Part shown: one piece after another, positions 55,252 through 64,000 of the stretch
How positions within the stretch are numbered: the first letter of the stretch is position 1
How the letters are laid out: every line of letters begins with the position of its first letter
DNA from: Rhipicephalus microplus
Lineage: Eukaryota; Arthropoda; Arachnida; Ixodida; Ixodidae
Assembly (NCBI RefSeq): GCF_043290135.1
Contig: NC_134707.1
Span: 75,078,508-75,142,507 of the forward strand
Direction of reading: 5' to 3'
Length of the DNA: 64,000 nucleotides
Notes under the pieces: generated by a model
The model's database searches: none
What the model was told of the DNA's origin: nothing
What the model saw: only the letters and a program-made list of their open reading frames with translations
Made by a program: the position numbers and the translations under genes

Positions 55252-58200
55252 AAAAAAAAAAAAAAAATAGGCCTTAGTACAACGACGAATTCATAATTTG
55301 CCTTCACGGACCTTCTGTTAGGCTGCACCACATACAGATTTTTTGTGGCTTTCAAAAGAAATTTGAAAAAAAAATAATAACCGTGTTTACTCTCGTCATG
55401 AGCACGCTTACTAAGTCACCCTCATTTCAGTCGCCAAAATTTTGAATTTTTTTTTTCTTCCACATATTAAACACACACCTTACGCTCATCCGCTGAAGTC
55501 CCACGGCCCCCCCCCCCCCCCTTGCCGCCTTCGCTCGCTGCCACGTGCCATTTTATTTTTGTTTCTATTTGTTCACGGAACGTCCCCTGTCTTTTTTAAT
55601 TATCTCTTGTAACATATGTGGCATTATCTTGTTCCCGAGGTGCCACAGGTGCTCTGCTATGTAGATGCACCATTAAACTAGTATTTTTGATCAACTGTGC
55701 ATTTCTGATGTTTACCTTGCAAGTACGTAAAACTGGCATGCTTCTTGATCTACGATACACATGTGGCTTGTCTCACTTTGAAGGAAAAGTTAGCATACAA
55801 TGGTGTAAATGCTTAGAATTTGAAATATTGAGGCAGCAGCACACCGGAGATGAACTGGCAAGTTGTCACTTATATGTACAAATAAATTTTGCGAGCTAAA
55901 AAAAGTACAAAAGCACAGCGAGGCTATGATGTGGTTCAACCTGTGGATTCGCTTCATTTATCACGCCATATGATGAAGCTTCCTTTGGTAAAACTGCTCA
56001 GATAAGAAAAAAAGTTTGCTGTCCAATACAGCAACTATACAAAGTGTGCACGTGCATCTTGCAGCGCCTTTTCGTCACTTCCGAAATGCGCCACCAACAT
56101 GCCCGGGCACCAACCGAATCTATCGCCTACAACTGCCATGTTGTCTCCTCGTGCTTGCACCCGTTTAGTTTTGCCTCACGATGCAAGCTTGAGAAATTAT
56201 GAGCTGCTAGTGAGGCAAGTTGATTTAGTAGTCCACGCAAAGGGAGCAGAGCTTAGGGTGTTTCTTCGCTGAAAGTTATAACCTGAAATTGAGAACGCAC
56301 ATTCCGATTTTTCCTAAAAGTACCAGCGTATTTGGCTGGTGCAGGTTAACAAAAGCTACTTGAAGAAACTTTGCAATATTTGCATCTTCAGGTGCAACTT
56401 CATTACGGGTAAGTGCCATAGCCAAGTATTTACCTGCAAACAGATATAGCTTACCAAGATACTGTACATACAAACTTGTCCGCAGTTAAAATCATGATGG
56501 CGAGGAAGGCGGTTAAAATCGTGATGGCGATCGTGGAGATTTGGTATTGCATTCAAACAAACTATAAAGAATGGGAAACAATATTAGTTCACTTTGAAGT
56601 ATAGCCGATCGGTTCAAGTTGGGCGTCAGGATTTTTTTTAATTAGTCAATTAATTCTATACACGGTCTCTATCATGTTCCGTGACTCCATTGTACATTAG
56701 CGTACAACAAAAGCAAAATACAAAGTGAAAAGTGTGTTAAAGCATACGCGAAAAATAAAGTGATGACTGGCATTACCGCGGCACACACCACGCAAAGTCG
56801 CTATCTGCCTTGTATAATATTTTCCTCGACTATTTCCACAAATTGCAATCAAAGAGGCTCAAGCTCAACATCAGCACTGTTTAAAACACTTGGGGGGGGG
56901 GGGGGGCATTGCTACTTTGCTGCCGTAGGCCGTGACAATATATTCATAATATTATATCTCTTGTAAACTTGCCTAGCTCTGCACAACTAGTTTTCGATGG
57001 GAGCAGCTGCGCTTCGCACATCCACTCTTAAAATTGCGGCTCGAGAGATTTTGAGCTTTCACTTGTTTTTGGGCCAGGCAATTTGTAGTGAAATCAAGAT
57101 AATAGGCCCTCATAGGTTCTGGCGGGCAGCCGGTGTACGCCGTGGCTGGTATATGTGTCGCACATCTTGATTATCTGGTCTTGTATCGAGTGAACGAGCG
57201 AGGCCTTCCTAATCCAATGAGCTCGTTAAAGTAAGACAACAAAAAACCACAATGCTTCCACATCGTTCACAGCAACAGATGACGAGCCCCCAACAAACCG
57301 CACTGCAGCACGTGAACTGCCGTAGGTACCCAGGGAGTTACCCGGGCATGGCGGGAGAGGGCGACAACGGCAGAAGTGACATCACAAGAACACTATGTAT
57401 AAAGGGGACATTTAAAAACTTTTTTCCCATTTTTAAACTTCGTGCACTGTTCTGTCACAATTTATAGCTCAGAATAGTTGTATTTTGAAAAGGGCACTAA
57501 TTCATAAGCCCAATGGTTCAAGGATGGGTGCATTTAGGGGGCCCATTCTACGTTTTACTTATGCCCTTCAAGAACTTGCTTACAGGGCCAAAGTCCTGTT
57601 TCAGAAAGAACACGCTAGTGCGTGGCCAGCAGTCCGTCAAGCATTAGTGCTGGTGAGATTTGGAAATGCAGCGCATGAGCATCCTCATCTGCTACTTCTC
57701 TGCTCATGCTCTCGGGGCTTACTTGCGAGGCACGGTCCTTCGCACTTTTCATTTTCACACTGTAAATCAACTGATACCAACTCTGCCTTCCATTATTTAA
57801 TAAACCAATATTTCATGGTCACGAGGACGAGCTTAAAATGTTTGCTACATTAGACCTGAACAGCATTTTGAGTCATCGAAACTTGCTAGTTGCAGCGAGC
57901 ATTATGCGAAAAATATGATGTGCTTTATGGTGACAACTTGCAAAACACTGCAGCAACGATTAAAATCATGCATTTTTTGTGCTCACAGGAAATCCCTGAA
58001 GCAGGAGGCACTGGGCTAGATAAATTGCGCAGCTAAAATACGGATGCGCTTTCCAATGCTGTCATGCGTACAGGCGGAGAAATGGCAGACAAAACTGGGC
58101 GCACCCCGATTCTATGCGCATGCGTCCCATTCACAAGCCTCGCTGCCAGTTAGCACCACATGGCTCACTGTCCATGAGCTCGCTTGTTTCCTGTAACAGT

Positions 58201-59063
58201 GGACCATACGGTACACCTATTTAAAAACGAGGATAGAATGTATATAATGCAGCATCTGATGAAGCCATGACAATGTGTTGCTGATGAAATCTGGAACTCT
58301 AGTTAGTACCCTTATTGTTAACCAGCCGATCGACTAGCAAAAAGATTTGCGACTGAAATGATGGCATCTACACCTGCCCTTAAAGGGATGCAGGTCTTCT
58401 GCGGTTAGTGTCGCTATAGCTTAGCGCGCGCACGACGCCCTCTGGTCGTCGCGTTGGAAGGATGCGAAACTCAACAATTATTGCAGGCGTTCCGTATCTC
58501 CTTGAGCAATTATAGGACACTGAACAAAGTTTTTGCCGCCGAGATTTTCAGCCAAAGCAAAAGATTGGGCCATGAAATTCATAGACAATAATAATTTCAA
58601 GCAGAAACTACGAAAACATACTGAATTTAATGAGCCTTTTACAAAATGCCGCGTCTAGCTCTTAGACACGGCATTTTCTAAAAGGTCGCGACATTTATTT
58701 TTCAAGTTTTTTTTTTTTTGTTATTCAAGACACATCTATGGTGCATTGTTCACAGAAAACAAAATTGCCTCGGTAAGATTTCTTCGCGAGCAGCTTACTA
58801 ATTTTAAGGCAGGCGCGTTGATTCGTGAACTGAAGGATGCGAGTGATCGATCTTGCCTGCTAGTGGCTAGGCGACAAAGGCTTTACCTCATGTCCTGGTG
58901 TAGCTAAGTCACGCAAATGGAGCAGAAAATGAGCATTATCATTTATTTCACCTAAATATCACACGTATGTGACTTATTGCCGGTGACAGGTGATCAGGAT
59001 GAAGTCGACAAGTTGCAAATCTGAACAAGAATGCACTCGAATGAAAAACCAACCTATACTCAC
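55252..59063. other. Long stretch without a firm gene
   Basis: A poly-C run at about 55507-55521 and a poly-G run at about 56892-56906. 55380-55510 resembles a relic of the inner Tigger terminal repeat (accgtgtttactctcgtcatgagc). A minus-strand open segment at 56276-56440 (starting LAMALTRNEVAPEDANIAKF) is preceded by ctgtttgcag and could be an exon, but I recognise no domain. A frame at 57485-57853 looks non-coding. Confidence 0.35.
58635..58685. repeat. 23-bp imperfect hairpin
   Basis: 58635-58657 and 58663-58685 are complementary at 21 of 23 positions around a 5-nt loop gctct. No T-run or gene abuts it. Confidence 0.85.
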
Positions 59064-59299
59064 GTGCACGGTGAAGTCGAACACGTCGTCCGTCAATGTT
59101 GTCGCTGATGCCCGAAGGAAAAGAGAAGAGGACAAGCGACGGGGTCGTCTCTTTCTATAAAGTCGGCGGAACTGCCAGAACGGCCAACACAAAAGGCATC
59201 GGGTTGACATTCCTCCATCTGGGCATCAGTCGCTCCACCCGGGCATGCATCTGCTACTGGTTCTACTACTATCCTCTTCCCCGTGCCTCTTCCCGACAT
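59064..59299 (-). CDS. Possible 5' exon of the DUF4806 gene
   Basis: The minus strand shows a strong donor gtgagt directly after 59064. Upstream, one frame (from 59210, MSTRCLLCWPFWQFRRLYRK) is open through the donor and ends in phase 0, which would fit exon D. Another frame starts with ATG at 59299 (MSGRGTGKRIVVEP) but stops at 59093, before the donor. It does not look like the usual N-terminus of DUF4806 proteins. It may be a 5' UTR exon or unrelated. Confidence 0.28.
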
Positions 59300-60743
59300 T
59301 GCAGTGTTGCTGTCATACTCGCGAACCTTTTTAAATTAAAGCACGCAATCACGTATTATCGTGCGCCATACTAAACTTAAAAACAGTGCGCCGGTACATG
59401 AGATCACGAAGCGCGGTCCACGCCATCACAAGAGCAATTAGAGAAATGAAACAAAGAAAACAAAAATATATACAATATTTTGTCTCAATACGATCCGCAA
59501 TCCAGTTTCCTGCAGCGGCTTTTGGCTCTGTATGAACGGCCAAGTCAGTGCCAAGCCAAGCTTGCGTCCCTGATCAGCTGTTTGTTTCCATCGAGAATTC
59601 GAAGCCCTGTGAACTGGCAATTTGTTTAGATGATATTGCTAAAGGGCTTGAAATTGAATATTTCTCTACGTACTACTGCTGTACTTTTCCTCTCTGTTTC
59701 CTGATCACAGTGATGAGATTGAGGAGGTTACAATTTAGAAAACAGCAAGTGCAGCTCAAGCATTGCTAGTATCGCTGTTTCGGTAATAAAATGTTACAAA
59801 TATTTTGCCCCGCGACCTGCTTGCCGTGTTCGAACACCCAGTAGAAAGGGTTGAATAAAATTGCAATATTACGAAAGAAAGGCTCTGAAGCAACATCGCA
59901 TTTTATCAGGCCTACACCTCCCACACCTAGACGAGTAAAACTCGTCGATATTATCTTGCAAAGCTGTGTATAATATTTAAAACACATTCTTTAGCCCACG
60001 ATCAATTGTTCTCTCGTGTGGCTTCTCCATTTGGTACTGTCATGTTAACTTACAAAGGCAACTTTCCATATTTAGTCTCTTTAGATGTGGCAAAAGCTTG
60101 ACACGTGGTGTGTATGCCATACTGATAATTCTCCTCGTAACCTGGGTCCGCCTCTTTAAACAGCGTCGCATTTTATTGTTCGCAATTGTGTTTGTTTTAT
60201 ACTGTAAGCGAGCTGTGTGATTTCATCAATATTCACGAGTGTTCCCTGACTATACAAACACGTGCGTCTTATTTGGTGCGGTGCACGTTTGTATGTAGCA
60301 AAAAATGTCATTTCGTCAGCGTGTGTCTGCATACACTTGCATGCCCTGCAGTACGTGTACATAATTAATGCAGTAAGGACTGCAATGCATAGCCTTGCAT
60401 GGAACATATATTCCATGCACCCTCAGAGAAATGTTGTTTGTTATGAGCCTACTCTTTATCATTACATTTTTTTTTTTCGTTAAAGTTTCATCTCTATATA
60501 AAGCAGCTGTATACAGGCACGAGCTTCAGCAGCTTCCTCGTTGTTCCATTTTAAATAAAAACACCAAGCCTACCCGAATCAATGATCTGTTTGCTATCAT
60601 TACTGTTATGTGTTCTACGATGTACACAAGGACAGTAGTATACAAAAAATAGGGAGGGAATTGAATGCCCTGCCTGCATGGCTGCGCCGTTTCACAAGAT
60701 CAGGCGCTGCGCTGTGAAGCTTCCTACCGGCCTGCAGAAATTC
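59300..60743. other. Intergenic, nothing recognised
   Basis: AT-rich with short frames only. The last 65 bp are in frame with the LINE RT but show no LINE homology. Confidence 0.45.
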
Positions 60744-62177
60744 AAGGGAGCGTACAATAGCGTGGTTCAAGAGGACTTGTGGGGAATACTACACACACTG
60801 GGTGTAAAAGATGGAGTCACTAATCGTTTAAAGGAAATCTATAAAACTAACAAGGTAGTTAAAAAGAGAGAAAAACAGGTATCCAAGCCCACAGTGGTGA
60901 AACGTGGACTTAGGCAGGCGTGCCCACTGTCACCCTTCTTATTCATGATGTACCTACAAGGATTAGAGGCCAAATTAGAGGCAAGGGGACTTGGCTTTAA
61001 CCTCTCTTTAGTCAAACAAGGAAAACTTATTGATCAGGCACTACCAGCATTAATGTACGCAGATGATATAGTGCTAATGGCCAACAACAAGGAAGATTTG
61101 CAGAGATTGATGGACATCTGCGATAATGAGGGAGATAGGTTAGATTTTAGATTCAGTAAGGAAAAATCAGCAGTCATGATTTTCAATGACAACGAAGGTA
61201 GTGAGCTTAGGATACAGGAGGTCACGCTTGAGATAACAGATAAATACAAATATCTGGGCGTATGGATAAGCAATGGGACCGAGTACCTGAGGGAACACGA
61301 AATATACGTGACGACTAAAGGTAACAGGAATGCAGCAGTGATGAAAAATAGGGCACTGTGGAATTACAATAGGTATGATGTTGTGAGAGGAATATGGAAA
61401 GGGGTCATGGTTCCTGGGCTGACGTTCGGCAATGTGGTCTTGTGCATGAGATCAGAAGTTCAAGCAAGATTAGAAATTAGGCAACGTGAAATATGTAGGC
61501 TTGCTTTAGGAGCTCACGGGAATACACCAAACCAGGGAGTACAAGGTGATATGGGATGGACATCATTTGATGGCAGGGAAGCTAGCAGCAAGATAAAATT
61601 TGAGAAGCGATTGAGAGAAATGGGGGAGGAGCGTTGGGCTATGAAGGTTTTCAGCTACTTGTACATGAAGAATGTCAATACAAAATGGAGGAAGCGAACC
61701 AGGAAATTGACTAGTAAATACTTAGAAAACAGCAGGTGGCCAAACCAGAAAGAACTATCGGTTAAAAAGAAACTGCAGGAAACGGAGACTGACATGTGGA
61801 GAATTGGCATGATTAAGAAGTCCGCACTAGAGATCTATCGAACTTTTAAGCAGGAAATTGCCAAAGAAAGAATCTATGATAATACTCAGGGTAGTTCTCT
61901 ACTGTTTGAGGCCAGGACGGGAGTATTGCGAACCAAGACATATCGGGCCAAATATGAAGAGGTAGACACAATATGCAGTGCGTGCGAAGAGAAAGAAAAA
62001 ACTGCCGAACACTTGACAATGCTCTGTAAAGGGCTTCACCTTATAGTTCAAGATGATGGCGCAGAGTTTTTCAAAGCACTGGTGTTTAGGGACAGGGAGG
62101 GCAAAATAGACTTTAAGCGGGTAGACTTAACTAGAAGGAGGTTATCTGATTGGTGGCTAAAGTCAAGGCACGATTGA
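60678..62177 (+). CDS. LINE D reverse transcriptase, 499-codon uninterrupted fragment
   Basis: The longest clean frame in the window. The ATG at 60678 lies in flanking DNA; LINE homology begins at about residue 22, where the catalytic Asp of RT motif A should be but Lys stands instead (QKFKGAYNS). Motif B is GLRQACPLSPFLF (about residues 78-90). YADD lies at 61056-61067 (residue 127), in MYADDIVLMA. The YKYLGVWI motif is near residue 190. The C-terminus has a CX2CX8HX4C zinc site (CSACEEKEKTAEHLTMLC, about residues 433-450) and ends WWLKSRHD. With motif A broken and the endonuclease missing it should be inactive, but the absence of stops implies recent insertion. Confidence 0.8.
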   Translation: MAAPFHKIRRCAVKLPTGLQKFKGAYNSVVQEDLWGILHTLGVKDGVTNRLKEIYKTNKVVKKREKQVSKPTVVKRGLRQACPLSPFLFMMYLQGLEAKLEARGLGFNLSLVKQGKLIDQALPALMYADDIVLMANNKEDLQRLMDICDNEGDRLDFRFSKEKSAVMIFNDNEGSELRIQEVTLEITDKYKYLGVWISNGTEYLREHEIYVTTKGNRNAAVMKNRALWNYNRYDVVRGIWKGVMVPGLTFGNVVLCMRSEVQARLEIRQREICRLALGAHGNTPNQGVQGDMGWTSFDGREASSKIKFEKRLREMGEERWAMKVFSYLYMKNVNTKWRKRTRKLTSKYLENSRWPNQKELSVKKKLQETETDMWRIGMIKKSALEIYRTFKQEIAKERIYDNTQGSSLLFEARTGVLRTKTYRAKYEEVDTICSACEEKEKTAEHLTMLCKGLHLIVQDDGAEFFKALVFRDREGKIDFKRVDLTRRRLSDWWLKSRHD

Positions 62178-62230
62178 AAATTAAACCCTTCACTTCAAAG
62201 TACCCGTCCAACTTTACTATTTAAAGGGGA
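60744..62230 (+). mobile_element. LINE family D, 5'-truncated at RT motif A
   Basis: Starts with RT sequence (FKGAYNSVVQ) and runs through the end of ORF2 plus about 55 bp of 3' UTR ending in an A-rich ggggaaaaaaaaa. No target-site duplication was found. Its RT differs clearly from LINE A, B and C and lacks RNase H. The clade is undetermined. Confidence 0.75.
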
Positions 62231-63289
62231 AAAAAAAATCTAGTGGTTAGTTCACTAAGCATTACGGCTAGGTGACGTTAGCCGCCGCCCGATCTAAAGG
62301 GTACGGCCACATCCATCCTTCTATCCAGCCAAGAATATGCTCTCCGGCTTGTTGCTCCAGGCCTAGTCAGGTAGATTTTCTGGCCTCACCGTTGAATTGT
62401 TTGCTCGGGTTGTGGCTTGCAAACATTGCGGTTTTGGGCTTCGTATCATCTTGTTCCGTCATCATGTCCTCCAAGTGGAGGACATGTCGCAGTGTGAGGA
62501 GGGAGTACGACAAGGCGCTGATAGAATGAGCTATCAGTCTTACCAGGCAGGCGGTTGAGAGCGCACCGAGGCAGCTGATGCACACCAGCACTATCCGCTT
62601 CCTGTATAATACAGGCTAGGGAATTATAGAAACACAGAGCAGAAATCAACTCTTGTGCCTCTCTCATGCACTCACAAGGCGAAACCTGCTTCGAACACTG
62701 AGGACCGAGCTAAGCAACACCATGCGTGACGATAAATCATGGTCTCCAATTGCAATAATGATTAAGGCACGCATGCAACTTAAACCATTGTCACGCAAGA
62801 TGAATTCACAACACCATCGAAGTGAACCCAAGGCACGTGCTGATTATTATGTACGGTACTAGCGCTAAATTCATGCAGACGTTTAGTTGGCGCTGCAGTA
62901 GGCCTAGTTGAAGGAATGGCCACAGCTACTGCTGTGATGGAGAACGGGCTCATTAACATCTTCATGTAGATTAAAAAGGCTTACCCCGAAATGGCTGGGA
63001 GTGTCACGCTATCCCTAGCAGTGGCACATGCAGTTGCATATTTAACGATTACAGAAATGGCGTACCGATTTCCAAAGCACCTATCAATACTTCTGTCAAG
63101 GCGTAGCACCAAACACTTTATCGCACATTTCGGGAAACATTCCTTTTTCTCCCAATCTGGTGGCTAGGCATGACTACGCCCAAGAATAAGCATGTTATTA
63201 TCTATGTCGGAAGTATTTTCATCTGATCCCTGAAAAATTATTTCCCTAAACCTATGGAAAAAAAAGAAAATGGAATTCGCACCTGTCAT
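62231..63289. other. Intergenic, nothing recognised
   Basis: Only short frames without recognised domains. Confidence 0.45.
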
Positions 63290-63778
63290 CACATTGCACC
63301 CCATCACAGGAATGGGATCAGATTGGCCTGGCGCTCAATACTCCCTTACGCTTAATCAGAGCTCGGTCTGGCACGAGCTCCAGACAAAACCATTTATAAT
63401 CTCTTGTCTGGCACATCTGTTTTACTCTGCTCTCTCTCAACCAGAGTGCACCACCTGTGGTTCACCCCTGGTGGATCTTTTTCACTGTTTGTGAATTGCA
63501 CACAAAGCCCTTACTGGTAGATCCTATTCCCAATTCTTCACTATTTTCACGGGAGGCCACTCTTTGGGCCGCTTACATCACGACATGTGCGTGTCATGAT
63601 GCCAGTGCCGTCTTTTTTAGAGTCGGCGCCGTCTTTTCTTTCTCTTTTGCTCCTTCCCTGTCCTGTGTTTCTGGTGTTGCGCTGCAAACAAGTGAAGATG
63701 TTAAAGAACACCAGATGTTCAAAATTTGCTTCATTTATATATCGTGGTTTTGGGAATTAAAACCCCAGATATATTGAA
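63290..63778 (+). mobile_element. Probable LINE 3' end whose tail matches Ruka
   Basis: 63430-63500 encodes CTTCGSPLVDLFHCL followed by a stop, like the Cys/His finger at the end of many LINE ORF2s. A T/C-rich stretch follows, and then the tail atatcgtggttttggga-attaaaaccccagatat (about 63739-63774). The same tail, gtggttttgggacgttaaaccccacatat, closes the Ruka SINEs. Coding support is weak; the tail match is plain. Confidence 0.42.
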
Positions 63779-64000
63779 AGAAGATGCATGAAAAAGGAAG
63801 GATGATATTGGAAACTGGCAAAAAAGGGATGACAGACTTCTTAAGCTATGCTGCCATTGAGATTTTCAGCTGTTCACACAATTCTCACACGTGGCTTTGA
63901 TGCAGCTATGCACATATCACACAAGCATGCTGACTGTACAGTTAGTATAACTGCAACCTTCATGTACCCAGCCTTCATGTACCCTCTATGACATTTCAGA
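63779..64000. other. Spacer at window end
   Basis: Nothing recognised; the direct repeat ccttcatgtaccc occurs twice at about 63957-63980. Confidence 0.4.

Noticed and set aside
57485..57853. 122-codon plus-strand frame as a gene
   Set aside because: No domain, no splice or polyadenylation context, and no repeat-family relation; most likely chance.

Overview
This window reads as nuclear DNA of a hard (ixodid) tick. The main evidence is six copies of a tRNA-derived SINE that matches the Ruka family described from ixodid ticks, together with tick-type LINE, Gypsy, BEL/Pao and Tigger-like DNA transposon sequence, long tetranucleotide microsatellites and AT-rich intergenic DNA. There is no bacterial, viral or organellar gene set. 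Apart from one spliced gene, everything coding that I recognise belongs to mobile elements, most of them broken.

Layout, left to right. 0.5-2.8 kb: a 5'-truncated CR1-like LINE with a perfect 22-bp fold-back at its 5' junction, next to decayed BEL/Pao gag sequence. 4.5-7.6 kb: a (TATG)n array, one or two non-Ruka tRNA-like SINEs and two Ruka copies. 9.1-10.0 kb: a diverged satellite with a period near 113 bp. 11.5-13.7 kb: a truncated copy of LINE family A inside a degenerate GTGAGT-type simple repeat. 14.3-16.9 kb: LINE family C, split by a Ruka insertion whose removal restores an open reading frame. 19.6-24.9 kb: an essentially full-length 5.3-kb LINE A with 13-bp target-site duplications, ORF1 with three zinc knuckles, and ORF2 with endonuclease, reverse transcriptase (RT) and RNase H. 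27-32 kb and 38.5-43.1 kb: two loci pairing a repeat built on a 147-bp tandem unit with copies of LINE family B. The second LINE B copy carries a nested LINE, and the first shows the matching empty site. 43.2-47.0 kb: a Gypsy-like LTR element (gag, protease, RT, RNase H) that stops before integrase and runs into a GC-rich palindromic minisatellite. 60.7-62.2 kb: a LINE fragment with a 499-codon uninterrupted RT frame. 63.3-63.8 kb: a probable LINE 3' end whose last bases match the Ruka tail.

The host gene lies on the minus strand at about 47.97-53.98 kb. Four exons join in matching splice phases and encode a coiled coil followed by a DUF4806 domain, with two AATAAA signals after the stop. A nested pair of Tigger-like transposons, both with TA target duplications, sits wholly inside one of its introns. 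A possible 5' exon lies near 59.1-59.3 kb.

The window is mainly a record of successive insertions rather than a functional gene cluster. The least explained item is the 147-bp-unit composite repeat, seen at four or five places with a shared hairpin-like 3' tail; its class is unknown to me.
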